Source: Stenotrophomonas sp. UBA2124 (GTDB taxonomy: Bacteria; Pseudomonadota; Gammaproteobacteria; Xanthomonadales; Xanthomonadaceae). Taken from it: 36,095 nucleotides of DNA. A program made the position numbers and the translations under genes. Shown here piece by piece: positions 1 to 8,804 of this stretch. Under the pieces are notes generated by a model, which searched no databases, was not told the origin of the DNA, and saw only the letters and a program-made list of their open reading frames with translations. Positions within the stretch are counted from its first letter, which is position 1; every line of letters begins with the position of its first letter. The stretch spans positions 1 to 36,095 of the forward strand of contig DCXY01000046.1 of the NCBI GenBank assembly GCA_002329155.1. Direction: 5' to 3'.

Positions 1-1699
1 ACTTGGTGTTCTTCATCTTGTCGAGCAGGAATTCCATCGCGGCCATTTCGTCCATCGGGTGCAGCAGCTTGCGCAGGATCCAGATCTTCTGCAGCAGCTC
101 CGGCTCGATCAGCAGGTCCTCGCGGCGGGTGCCCGAGCGGTTGATGTCGATGGCCGGGAACACGCGCTTTTCAGCGATGCGGCGGCTCAGGTGCACTTCG
201 CTGTTGCCGGTGCCCTTGAACTCTTCGTAGATCACCTCGTCCATCTTCGAGCCGGTATCGACCAGCGCGGTGGCGATGATGGTCAGGCTGCCGCCTTCTT
301 CCACGTTGCGCGCGGCACCGAAGAAACGCTTGGGGCGGTGCAGGGCGTTGGCGTCCACACCACCGGTGAGCACCTTGCCGGAGCTGGGCACCACGTTGTT
401 GTAGGCGCGGGCCAGGCGGGTGATGGAGTCCAGCAGGATCACCACGTCCTTCTTGTGCTCGACCAGGCGCTTGGCGCGTTCGATCACCATTTCAGCCACC
501 TGCACATGGCGCGCAGCCGGCTCGTCGAACGTGGAGGAGACCACCTCGCCGCGCACGGTGCGCTGCATTTCGGTCACTTCTTCCGGGCGCTCGTCCACCA
601 GCAGCACGATCAGGTGCACGTCCGGGTGGTTGGTGGTGATGGCCGTGGCCACCTGCTGCATCATCATCGTCTTGCCGGCCTTGGGCTGGGAGACGATGAG
701 CGAACGCTGGCCCTTGCCCTGCGGTGCCATCAGGTCGAGGATGCGGCCGGTGATGTCCTCGGACGAGCCGTTGCCACGCTCCAGGGTGAAGCGGCGGCGC
801 GGGAACAGCGGCGTCAGGTTCTCGAACAGCACCTTGTTCTTCGACGCTTCGATGGGTTCACCGTTGATGGTGTCCACGATGTTCAGCGCGAAGTAGCGTT
901 CGCCATCCTTCGGGAAGCGGATGCGGCCGGAGATGTGGTCGCCGGTGCGCAGGTTGAAGCGGCGGATCTGGCTGGGCGAGATGTAGGTGTCGTCCGGGCC
1001 GGCCAGGTAGCTGGCCTCGGCCGCGCGCAGGAAACCGAAGCCGTCGGGCAGGATTTCCAGCACGCCGTCGGCGGCAACACCGTCACCGTGGCGGGTGAGC
1101 ACCTTCAGCAGGGCGAAGATCACGTCCTGCTTGCGGGCACGCGCCACGCCGTCGTGGATGTTCAGCTGCTCGGCGATTTCCAGCAGCTTCTGCGCCGGCA
1201 TCCTCTTCAGGTCGCTCAGCGAGTAGACCGGGAAACCTTCCGGCACGCTCGGCAGCGGGCGCGGCGGCTGGTTTTCGTTGCCACCGTCGCTGGGCATGCC
1301 GTTGTCGTCGCGGAAACGCTCACGGTTGCGGTCGCGGCGGTTGCGGAAGCGGTCGCGGCGGTTGCCCTGGCCCTGCTGCTGGCCCTGGTTGTTGTTCTGG
1401 CGCTGCTGGCCGTCGCCGCGCGGTTCGCCACCGTCCTGGCCGCCCTGCTGGGCGCTGGAGGTGTTGTCGCTGCTGGCGGGGGCTGCTGCCGGGGCAGCGG
1501 ATTCGGCCGCTGGTGCGGGCGCCGGAGCCGGCGCGGGCGGCGGCGGAGCGGCGGCCGGCAGCGGCAATGCCGGCTGGGCCGGGGCGCTGCTGGCGGCGGT
1601 ATCGGTGCTTTCGGCAGCCTTGGTGACACGCGGCTTGCGCACGCGCTTCTCAACGGGGGCGTCGGCGCTCCCGGTATCGGAAGGAGTGTTCTCGGACAA
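1..1699 (-). CDS. rho: Transcription termination factor Rho (3' end cut by window edge)
   Basis: Hexameric RNA helicase that ends transcription at Rho-dependent sites. The gene runs leftwards, and 566 codons are inside the window; only the last few residues are missing. I chose a TTG start (1697-1699) because the protein then begins Ser-Glu-Asn-Thr-Pro and a GAGAGGAA ribosome-binding stretch lies just upstream; no better ATG is in frame. Residues about 1-145 form a long low-complexity extension absent from E. coli Rho (419 aa): Ala/Pro-rich at about 40-78, Gln/Asn/Gly-rich at 84-113, Arg-rich at 114-128. Then come the Rho N-terminal and RNA-binding domains, and the ATPase core with Walker A SQPKAGKT (Lys343). 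The protein would total roughly 580 aa. trxA lies upstream on the same strand, as in other proteobacteria. The identity is certain; the exact start is likely. Confidence 0.96.
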   Translation of the reverse strand, partial: MSENTPSDTGSADAPVEKRVRKPRVTKAAESTDTAASSAPAQPALPLPAAAPPPPAPAPAPAPAAESAAPAAAPASSDNTSSAQQGGQDGGEPRGDGQQRQNNNQGQQQGQGNRRDRFRNRRDRNRERFRDDNGMPSDGGNENQPPRPLPSVPEGFPVYSLSDLKRMPAQKLLEIAEQLNIHDGVARARKQDVIFALLKVLTRHGDGVAADGVLEILPDGFGFLRAAEASYLAGPDDTYISPSQIRRFNLRTGDHISGRIRFPKDGERYFALNIVDTINGEPIEASKNKVLFENLTPLFPRRRFTLERGNGSSEDITGRILDLMAPQGKGQRSLIVSQPKAGKTMMMQQVATAITTNHPDVHLIVLLVDERPEEVTEMQRTVRGEVVSSTFDEPAARHVQVAEMVIERAKRLVEHKKDVVILLDSITRLARAYNNVVPSSGKVLTGGVDANALHRPKRFFGAARNVEEGGSLTIIATALVDTGSKMDEVIYEEFKGTGNSEVHLSRRIAEKRVFPAIDINRSGTRREDLLIEPELLQKIWILRKLLHPMDEMAAMEFLLDKMKNTK

Positions 1700-1894
1700 G
1701 TGCTTGATTCCTCTCGCTTGGACGTGCGAGCGCCCTGGGGCGGCGAACTGGTTGGGAATGATCCGGTCGAGAACCCGGCCGGAGGGTGCGGCAGGCGAAA
1801 GCTGCCGGATGCGTTGACACTACCACCGCCACGCGCGGGCATGCAAGGTGCCCGGGATTCGTGTTGGGCCGCCGTATGGCTGGCCCGGCCGGTC

Positions 1895-1921
1895 CCGGCA
1901 GCGGCGGCTGGCCGCTACCGG
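1895..1921 (-). other. Stem-loop between trxA and rho
   Basis: A G+C-rich inverted repeat pairs CCGG plus AGCGGC with GCCGCT plus CCGG around a 5-base loop, with one internal mismatch. It lies 15 bases after the trxA stop on the transcribed strand and has no U-run after it. It could be a weak attenuator or an RNA-stabilising hairpin in the 236-base segment ahead of rho. Its function is not shown by the sequence. Confidence 0.35.
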
Positions 1922-1935
1922 AGCCGTGCGCTGGA

Positions 1936-2265
1936 TCAGGCCAGCGCCTTGTCGATCATCTGGCTCAGCTGGCCCTTGCCGACCGCGCCGATCTGGGTGG
2001 CCTGGATCTGGCCATCCTTGAACAGCAGCAGCATCGGGATCGAGCGCACGTGGTACTTCACCGCGGTGGCGCGGTTCTCGTCCACGTTGACCTTGGCGAT
2101 CTTCAGCTTGCCGTCGTAGGCGTCAGCCAGCTCGTCCAGGACGGGGGAGATCATCTTGCACGGGCCGCACCATTCGGCCCAGAAATCCACCAGGACCGGT
2201 TCGCCGGACTGCAGTACGGCGGTGTCGAAGTCGGCGTCGCCGACGTGTAAAACCTTATCGCTCAC
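1936..2265 (-). CDS. trxA: Thioredoxin
   Basis: Small cytoplasmic disulfide reductase, 109 aa, the usual family length. It carries the classic active site WCGPC at residues 32-36 and the cis-proline in RSIPM (Pro77). The start codon is GTG at 2263-2265, giving Met-Ser-Asp-Lys, with an AGGAGA ribosome-binding site about 8 bases upstream. The neighbouring layout, trxA beside rho on one strand and rhlB diverging on the other, matches that in enterobacteria and supports the call. Co-transcription with rho is possible because no strong terminator separates them. Confidence 0.97.
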   Translation of the reverse strand: MSDKVLHVGDADFDTAVLQSGEPVLVDFWAEWCGPCKMISPVLDELADAYDGKLKIAKVNVDENRATAVKYHVRSIPMLLLFKDGQIQATQIGAVGKGQLSQMIDKALA

Positions 2266-2461
2266 TTATGAGTCTCCTGGGTCAATGCGACGGTTGATGC
2301 CGGGTTGGCCGCCACATTGCGGTAAACTGGGTTATTGCGCTGGCAGCGGGCACCGCCCGATTGCCGCGCGACCCGGCGCAGGGGCCGCAGTGTGCGACGG
2401 TGCCCGAATCGATGCAAGCCGCCCGGCCGTACTGGCCGACTGGCACTACAAAGACAGAATA

Positions 2462-4150
2462 ATGAGCGACAAACCGCTGACCGATGTGACGTTTTCCTCC
2501 TTTGAACTGCAGCCCACCTTGTTGGCTGGCCTTGAAGGAGCAGGATTCACCCGCTGTACCCCGATCCAGGCGTTGACCCTGCCGGTGGCGTTGCCCGGCG
2601 GTGATGTTGCCGGCCAGGCGCAGACCGGCACCGGCAAGACGCTGGCCTTCCTGGTGGCGGTGGTCAACCGCCTGATGACGCGCCCGGCCCTGGCCGACCG
2701 CAAGGCCGAAGACCCGCGCGCGCTGATCCTGGCGCCCACCCGCGAGCTGGCCATCCAGATCCACAAGGACGCGATGAAGTTCGCCTCCGACCTGGGCCTG
2801 CGTTTTGCGCTGGTCTATGGCGGTGTGGATTACGACAAGCAGCGCGAACTGCTGCAGCAGGGCGTGGACGTGATCATCGCCACCCCGGGCCGCCTGATCG
2901 ACTACGTCAAGCAGCACAAGGTGGTGTCGCTGCACGCCTGCGAAATCTGCGTGCTGGACGAAGCCGACCGCATGTTCGACCTGGGCTTCATCAAGGACAT
3001 CCGCTTCCTGCTGCGGCGCATGCCCGAGCGCACCACGCGGCAGACGCTGCTGTTCAGCGCCACGCTCAGCCACCGCGTGCTGGAGCTGGCATACGAGCAC
3101 ATGAACGAGCCGCAGAAGCTGGTGGTGGAGACCGAACACGTCACCGCCGACCGCGTGCGCCAGCGCATCTATTTCCCCGCCGACGAGGAAAAGCTGCCGC
3201 TGCTGCTGGGCCTGCTCTCGCGCAGTGAAGGCGCGCGCACCATGGTGTTCGTCAATACCAAGGTGTTCGTCGAGCGCGTGGCGCGTGCCCTTGAGAGGGC
3301 CGGTTACCGCGTGGGCGTGCTGTCCGGCGACGTGCCGCAGAAGAAGCGCGAGAGCCTGCTCAACCGCTTCCAGAAGGGCCAGCTGGAAATCCTTGTCGCC
3401 ACCGACGTGGCCGCACGTGGCCTGCACATCGACGGCATCAAGTACGTCTACAACTACGACCTGCCGTTCGACGCCGAAGATTACGTCCACCGCATCGGCC
3501 GCACCGCGCGCCTGGGCGAGGAGGGCGATGCCATCAGCTTCGCCTGCGAACGCTATGCGATGAGCCTGCCGGACATCGAGGCCTACATCGAGCAGAAGAT
3601 TCCGGTGGAAGCGGTGACCAGCGAGCTGCTGACCGCACTGCCGCGCCCGGAACGCGCGCCGTTGCCCGAGGGCGAGGAAGGTGAGAGCGTGGGTGCCATC
3701 TTCCGCGAGGCCCGCGAGCAGAAGGCCGCTGACGAAGCACGCCGTGGCGGTGGCAGCAGCCGTGGCGGCAAGCCCGGTGCCGGTGGTGGCCGTGGTGAGC
3801 GCCGCGGTGGCGGTGAAGGCCGTGGTGAAGGCCAGGGCGAGCGTCGCCGCAGCCGCAAGCCGCGCACCGAAGGTGCCGCGCAGGGTGCCGAGGCTGCCGC
3901 TCCGGCAGTGGCTGCGGTGCAGGCCAATGCCGCGCCGGCCAATCCGGCGGTGGAAGGCGAGCGCGCACCGCGCAAGCGCCGTCGTCGTCGTCACGGCCGT
4001 CCGGTGGAGAACACCGAGGCCGTGGTGATTCCGGCATCCAACGGCACTCCGGTGCAGGTGCAGGCCAAGTCCATGCGCGGTGGCACCGACAACGATTCGT
4101 TCCTGACCCGCCTGGGCCGCAAGATCCGCCGGATGCTTTCCGGCAGCTGA
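2462..4150 (+). CDS. rhlB: DEAD-box ATP-dependent RNA helicase RhlB
   Basis: RNA helicase of the DEAD-box family, which in E. coli works in the RNA degradosome. The ATG at 2462 gives 562 aa starting Met-Ser-Asp-Lys-Pro. Motifs appear in order: Q motif around 28-36, Walker A AQTGTGKT 53-60, PTREL 92-96, TPGR 141-144, DEAD 166-169, SAT 199-201, ATDVAARG 313-320 and HRIGRTAR 343-350. After about residue 400 there is a long tail, rich in Arg/Gly from residue 427 and ending with a run of basic residues, that E. coli RhlB (421 aa) lacks in this form. Such tails often bind RNA. The gene diverges from trxA across a 196-base gap in which I see no clear consensus promoter. Confidence 0.95.
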   Translation: MSDKPLTDVTFSSFELQPTLLAGLEGAGFTRCTPIQALTLPVALPGGDVAGQAQTGTGKTLAFLVAVVNRLMTRPALADRKAEDPRALILAPTRELAIQIHKDAMKFASDLGLRFALVYGGVDYDKQRELLQQGVDVIIATPGRLIDYVKQHKVVSLHACEICVLDEADRMFDLGFIKDIRFLLRRMPERTTRQTLLFSATLSHRVLELAYEHMNEPQKLVVETEHVTADRVRQRIYFPADEEKLPLLLGLLSRSEGARTMVFVNTKVFVERVARALERAGYRVGVLSGDVPQKKRESLLNRFQKGQLEILVATDVAARGLHIDGIKYVYNYDLPFDAEDYVHRIGRTARLGEEGDAISFACERYAMSLPDIEAYIEQKIPVEAVTSELLTALPRPERAPLPEGEEGESVGAIFREAREQKAADEARRGGGSSRGGKPGAGGGRGERRGGGEGRGEGQGERRRSRKPRTEGAAQGAEAAAPAVAAVQANAAPANPAVEGERAPRKRRRRRHGRPVENTEAVVIPASNGTPVQVQAKSMRGGTDNDSFLTRLGRKIRRMLSGS

Positions 4151-4164
4151 GCCTGCAGGTGCGC

Positions 4165-4197
4165 AAGCCCGGGCGGTGCCATGCACCAGCCCGGCTT
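4165..4197 (+). terminator. Imperfect hairpin after rhlB
   Basis: A long G+C-rich stem, AAGCCCGGGCGGTGC against GCACCAGCCCGGCTT, has two single-base bulges and a 3-base loop. It begins 15 bases after the rhlB stop. There is no U-run, so it may act as a processing or stability hairpin or a Rho-assisted terminator rather than a classic intrinsic terminator. Confidence 0.45.
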
Positions 4198-4400
4198 GAC
4201 CACTGAAGCCTATTGCCGGGCCGCGCGTGGCCCTTGCCTGGCAGTGCCCCGGTTTCGTTACCCCGGCTTCGTTGCCAGGGGCGCCCGGCATTCCGCCTTC
4301 TTCCGCAAAGCGGGTGCGGGGCGAGCGTGGGGACAGGGCGTGCCGCGCATGGTCGGTGATGGATTGGCCGGGTGCGCTGCGCACCTCACGCGCGCTCCGG

Positions 4401-4412
4401 CATAATCGCGGA
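4401..4412 (+). promoter_or_regulatory. Putative -10 element of a leaderless ftsE promoter
   Basis: CATAAT (4401-4406) matches the sigma-70 -10 consensus at 5 of 6 bases and ends only 6 bases before the ftsE ATG. A transcript starting the usual 6-7 bases downstream would begin at or next to the A of the ATG. No Shine-Dalgarno sequence is present, which fits a leaderless mRNA. No good -35 is visible. Confidence 0.45.
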
Positions 4413-5099
4413 ATGAGCGTCCTGCGTTTTGACAATGTCAGCAAACAATATGCCGGCGGCCACCAGGCACTGGTGGATGTCAGCTTTGAAGTGGCCGCGG
4501 GCGAGATGCTGTTCGTCACCGGTCATTCCGGTGCGGGCAAAAGCACGCTGCTGAAGCTGATCCACCTCAGCGAGCGCCCCACGCGCGGCGCGGTGGTGTT
4601 CGGCGAGCGCAACCTGCTGAAGGTGCGCGGCGGCAGGGTGGCGCTGCACCGCCGTGAGGTGGGGGCGGTCTACCAGGACCACCGCCTGCTGGTGGACCGC
4701 AGCATCGGTGAGAACGTTGCCCTGCCGCTGATCCTGCGCGGCGACCGCCGTACCGACACCGGCAAGCGCGTGCGCTCGGTGCTTGAGCGCATGGGCCTGG
4801 CCCACCGCGAAAAGGCGCTGCCCACCGAACTGTCGGCCGGCGAACAGCAGCGCGTGGGTATTGCCCGCGCCATCGTCGCCGAGCCCAAGCTGTTGGTGGC
4901 CGACGAACCCACCGGCAACCTGGACCCCACACTGGCAGCGGAGATCATGTCGCTGTTTGCCGAACTGCCGGCGCGTGGCACCAGCGTGCTGGTGGTCAGC
5001 CACGACCTGGCCCTGATCAAGCAGATGCGCAAGCGCGTGATGATCCTGGACCACGGCAAGCTGGTCGATGACATCCACCCGCACGATCTGGCGGAGTGA
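4413..5099 (+). CDS. ftsE: Cell division ABC-type ATPase FtsE
   Basis: Cytoplasmic ATPase of the FtsEX complex, which acts at the division septum and controls cell-wall hydrolases. The product is 228 aa. It shows Walker A GHSGAGKST (37-45), Q-loop Gln88, signature LSAGEQQRV (140-148), Walker B LLVADEP (160-166) and switch His197. The ATG at 4413 gives the standard FtsE N-terminus (Met-Ser-Val-Leu-Arg-Phe) and lies directly after a -10-like CATAAT, with no ribosome-binding site. ftsX follows after 10 bases. This is the first gene of an apparent four-gene operon running to ung. Confidence 0.97.
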   Translation: MSVLRFDNVSKQYAGGHQALVDVSFEVAAGEMLFVTGHSGAGKSTLLKLIHLSERPTRGAVVFGERNLLKVRGGRVALHRREVGAVYQDHRLLVDRSIGENVALPLILRGDRRTDTGKRVRSVLERMGLAHREKALPTELSAGEQQRVGIARAIVAEPKLLVADEPTGNLDPTLAAEIMSLFAELPARGTSVLVVSHDLALIKQMRKRVMILDHGKLVDDIHPHDLAE

Positions 5100-5109
5100 A
5101 GCGAGCACG

Positions 5110-6057
5110 ATGAACAAAGCTGCGAATACCGAAGCGGCCGCACCGTCGCGGCTGGGCACCTGGCTCAACCACCACATGCACAGCGTGGTCTTCAGCCTGG
5201 GCCGCGCGCTGCGCAAACCGTGGGCCACCGTGCTGACGGTGGCGGTGATGGCGCTGGCGCTGGCCTTGCCGCTGGGCCTGTCCATCGCGCTGGACAACCT
5301 CAAGCATTTCGCCGGCAGCGTGCAGCAGTCGCGCGACATCAACCTGTTCCTGAAGCCGGCGCTGGATGCCGCCGCCGCGCAGGACGTGGCCAAGACCCTG
5401 CGCGCCCGCCCCGACGTGGCCGAGGTGGCACTGCGCACTCCGGACGAAGGCCTGGCCGAGCTGCGTGACAGCGCCGGTCTGGGCGAAGCGATCGACGCGC
5501 TGGGCGAGAACCCGCTGCCGACGCTGCTGATCGTCACCCCTGCCGATGGCGATGACGCCGCGCTGGCCAAATCGCTGGAAGCCCTGCCGCAGACCGATCT
5601 GGTGCAGCACGACGCGCTGTGGCGGCAGCGGCTGGATGGCTGGCTGGGCTTCGGCGCGCGGCTGGTGCAGGTGCTGTCGGTGCTGCTGGGGCTGGGCGCG
5701 GCGCTGGTGGTCGGCAACACCGTGCGGCTGGACATCCAGGCGCGGCGTGAGGAAATCGGCGTGCTGCAGCTGCTGGGCGCCAGCGACGGCTTCATCCGCC
5801 GCCCCTTCGTCTACCTGGGCGGCTGGTACGGCCTGTTTGCCGGCGCGGTGGCGCTGGGCCTGATTGGTATCTGCGGGCTGGCACTTCGCCAGCCGTTGGC
5901 TGCACTGTCGCAGAGCTACGGCAGCCCCTTCGTGCTGCACGGGCTGGATCTGTTCCACTCGCTGATGGTGCTTGTGGCCACCACCGTGCTTGGTTGGCTG
6001 GGGGCATGGCTGGTGACGGGCCACTTCCTCAGGCAGACTCGTCCGACTGAGACCTGA
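5110..6057 (+). CDS. ftsX: Cell division ABC transporter permease-like protein FtsX
   Basis: Inner-membrane partner of FtsE, 315 aa. A cytoplasmic N-terminus leads to a first membrane helix at about 38-60. A large periplasmic loop (about 62-180) follows, then helices at about 183-203, 234-258 and 283-303, which is the four-helix FtsX layout. The motif region with RREEIGVLQLLGAS (about 212-225) is typical of the FtsX permease domain. The ATG at 5110 is chosen because it lies 10 bases after ftsE and gives the usual length; a longer in-frame start at 5068 would overlap ftsE. The downstream response-regulator gene starts 7 bases after the stop. Confidence 0.95.
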   Translation: MNKAANTEAAAPSRLGTWLNHHMHSVVFSLGRALRKPWATVLTVAVMALALALPLGLSIALDNLKHFAGSVQQSRDINLFLKPALDAAAAQDVAKTLRARPDVAEVALRTPDEGLAELRDSAGLGEAIDALGENPLPTLLIVTPADGDDAALAKSLEALPQTDLVQHDALWRQRLDGWLGFGARLVQVLSVLLGLGAALVVGNTVRLDIQARREEIGVLQLLGASDGFIRRPFVYLGGWYGLFAGAVALGLIGICGLALRQPLAALSQSYGSPFVLHGLDLFHSLMVLVATTVLGWLGAWLVTGHFLRQTRPTET

Positions 6058-6064
6058 GGCCTGC

Positions 6065-6907
6065 ATGTCCACCCACGAACTCAAGCACCTGATCAGCGAC
6101 GCCCCCCGGGTGATGGTTGTCGATGGTTCCAAGCTGGTGCGCCGCCTGATCGGCGACGTGCTCAAGCGCGAGCTTCCCGATGTGGAAGTGGTGGGCTGTG
6201 CCAGCATCGAGGAGGCCCGCGACGCGCTGGCCGCCGGCCCGGTGCATCTGGTCACCACGTCGCTGGCCTTGCCCGATGGCGACGGCCTGGCGCTGGCGCG
6301 CAGCGTGCGCGATGCAGCGGGGCAGGCCTATGTGCCGGTGATCGTGGTGTCCGGCGATGCCCAGCAGCACCTGGAGCAGCGCCGCTTCACCGAATACGTC
6401 ACCGATTATTTCGACAAGTCGCTGGGCCATGAGGCGCTGGCGGCGTTCATCCGTGGCTATGTGCAGCCCGAGCCGGTGGCCAATGCCACCGTGCTGTACG
6501 TGGAAGACAGCCGCGTGGTGGCCGAGGCCACCAAGCGCATGCTGGAGCGGCATGACCTGCATGTGGTGCATGTGCTCACCGCCGAGGACGCCTTCTCCCT
6601 GCTCACCGCCGAGTCGCTGGGCCGCACCACCCGCGAGGTGGACCTGGTGCTGACCGACGTGACGCTGAAGGGCGAGCTGAGCGGTCGTGACGTGGTCGAG
6701 CGCATCCGCATCGATTTCGGCTACGGCAAGCGCCGCCTGCCGGTGCTGGTGATGACCGGCGACGGCAACCCGCACAACCAGTCCGCGCTGCTGCAGTCCG
6801 GCGCCAACGATCTGGTGCAGAAACCCATTGAAGAACGCCTGCTGGTGACCAAGGTGCTGTTCCAGCTGCGGCTGGCGCGCATGGCGCAGACGGCCGTGAC
6901 GCTGTGA
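6065..6907 (+). CDS. Tandem-receiver response regulator, first receiver lacking the phospho-acceptor Asp
   Basis: A 280-aa protein made of two CheY-like receiver domains and no recognisable output domain. Receiver 1 (about 14-125) keeps an acidic residue at the start (Asp20) and Lys118, but the position of the phosphorylated Asp is Ser66, in TTSLALPDGDG. Receiver 2 (about 140-272) looks complete: Glu147-Asp148, acceptor Asp198 in LVLTDVTLKG, Thr231 and Lys253. The domain order suggests one regulatory and one phosphorylated receiver, perhaps a phosphorelay or adaptor protein. It lies 7 bases after ftsX and overlaps ung by 4 bases, so it is probably expressed with the division genes. No histidine kinase is in the window. 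Confidence 0.88.
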   Translation: MSTHELKHLISDAPRVMVVDGSKLVRRLIGDVLKRELPDVEVVGCASIEEARDALAAGPVHLVTTSLALPDGDGLALARSVRDAAGQAYVPVIVVSGDAQQHLEQRRFTEYVTDYFDKSLGHEALAAFIRGYVQPEPVANATVLYVEDSRVVAEATKRMLERHDLHVVHVLTAEDAFSLLTAESLGRTTREVDLVLTDVTLKGELSGRDVVERIRIDFGYGKRRLPVLVMTGDGNPHNQSALLQSGANDLVQKPIEERLLVTKVLFQLRLARMAQTAVTL

Positions 6908-7632
6908 ACCCGGACGAAGCCACACAGATTCATCTGGAACCCAGCTGGAAGGCCCGCATCGGTGACTGGCTGCTGCGCCCGGAGATGCGCGAGCTGGCAG
7001 CCTTCCTGCGCCAGCGCAAGGCGGCGGGCACGCATGTGTTTCCGCCGGGCCCGCAGATCTTCGCCGCCTTCGATGCCACCCCGTTTGAGCAGACCAAGGT
7101 GGTCATCCTCGGCCAGGACCCGTACCACGGTTACGGGCAGGCCCATGGCCTAAGTTTCTCGGTGCCGCCGGGCGTGGCGGTGCCGCCGTCGCTGCTGAAC
7201 ATCTACAAAGAGATTGAAACCGACCTGGGCATTCCGCGCGCCGACCACGGCTGCCTGATTCCCTGGGCGCGGCAGGGCGTGCTGCTGCTCAATGCAGTGC
7301 TCACCGTCGAGGAGGGCAAGCCCGGCTCGCACCAGAAGCGCGGCTGGGAGGGTTTCACCGACCATGTGGTGGACGTGCTCAACCGCGAGCGCGAAGGGCT
7401 GGTGTTCCTGTTGTGGGGCAGCTATGCCCAGCAGAAGGGCAAGGTCATCGACACCCGCCGCCACCGCGTGCTCAAGGCCACGCACCCCTCGCCGCTGTCC
7501 GCGCACCGGGGCTTTCTGGGCTGCCGGCACTTCTCCCAGGCCAACGACTACCTGGCCCGGCGCGGGCAGGCCGCCATCGACTGGCGGCTGCCGCCACGGG
7601 CGGCGCTGGAGGCAGGCCTCGCTGCAGGCTGA
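6904..7632 (+). CDS. ung: Uracil-DNA glycosylase
   Basis: Family 1 enzyme that removes uracil from DNA in base-excision repair; 242 aa, near the usual length. The water-activating loop GQDPYHGYGQAHGLSFSVP begins at about residue 70, with catalytic Asp72. The leucine loop HPSPLSAHRG begins at His194, the second catalytic residue. The start is GTG (6904-6906), overlapping the stop of the preceding gene by 4 bases, which implies translational coupling. It is the last gene of the operon; no clear intrinsic terminator follows before the rpoH promoter region. Confidence 0.96.
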   Translation: MNPDEATQIHLEPSWKARIGDWLLRPEMRELAAFLRQRKAAGTHVFPPGPQIFAAFDATPFEQTKVVILGQDPYHGYGQAHGLSFSVPPGVAVPPSLLNIYKEIETDLGIPRADHGCLIPWARQGVLLLNAVLTVEEGKPGSHQKRGWEGFTDHVVDVLNREREGLVFLLWGSYAQQKGKVIDTRRHRVLKATHPSPLSAHRGFLGCRHFSQANDYLARRGQAAIDWRLPPRAALEAGLAAG

Positions 7633-7758
7633 ACCCCCTTGATTCCTGTCATATCGCGCAAACATTGGCTTTGCTAGGGTGGAGGCGTTGAAAGATCACC
7701 AGCACTGGCAATGCCCATTCAGGTTTCGAGTGGCGTTTTGCACCAAAAACAGAACGCT

Positions 7759-7786
7759 GGAACTTTTTCTGTACTGAGCAGTCCAA
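7759..7786 (+). promoter_or_regulatory. Sigma-E (RpoE)-type promoter of rpoH
   Basis: GGAACTT (7759-7765) is a perfect match to the sigma-E -35 element. A 15-base spacer follows, then GTCCAA (7781-7786), one base from the -10 GTCTAA. The transcript would start near 7792, about 20 bases before the rpoH ATG. In E. coli rpoH also has a sigma-E-dependent promoter, so the arrangement makes sense biologically. Confidence 0.75.
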
Positions 7787-7812
7787 TAGTTCGACTGCTA
7801 ATATGAGCCGAT

Positions 7813-8688
<876 letters not shown>

Positions 8689-8716
8689 TTTAACGCAGCG
8701 TTGAGTGATACGCCAG

Positions 8717-8740
8717 AAGCCCGGGGAAACCCGGGCTTTT
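8717..8740 (+). terminator. Intrinsic terminator of rpoH
   Basis: Perfect 9-bp stem AAGCCCGGG/CCCGGGCTT with a GAAA loop, followed by TT. It starts 29 bases after the rpoH stop codon. Confidence 0.85.
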
Positions 8741-8759
8741 GCGTGGGCGGGGATGGTGT

Positions 8760-8782
8760 GTAGTGCCGAGCCATGCTCGGCA
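8760..8782 (+). repeat. SMAG/REP-type palindrome, unit 1 of an inverted pair
   Basis: GTAG (8760-8763) is followed by the perfect 8-bp stem TGCCGAGC/GCTCGGCA with a CAT loop. This is the form described for the SMAG family of S. maltophilia, short palindromes carrying GTAG at one end. Confidence 0.8.
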
Positions 8783-8804
8783 GAGGCATTCATGGGATAG
8801 CCCC

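Noticed and set aside
59..2119. Very long open frame on the plus strand opposite rho and trxA
   Set aside because: It is antisense to two certain genes, has low-complexity His/Ala/Val-rich content and no recognisable domain. High third-position G+C keeps antisense frames open in this genome.
2266..2461. Specific -35/-10 pairs for trxA and rhlB
   Set aside because: Candidate hexamers (TTGATG, TTGGCC, TAAACT) exist, but their spacing does not fit 16-18 bases.
2282..4519. Long minus-strand frame of 745 codons opposite rhlB
   Set aside because: It is antisense to a clear DEAD-box helicase and shows no family motif; it also covers the ftsE start.
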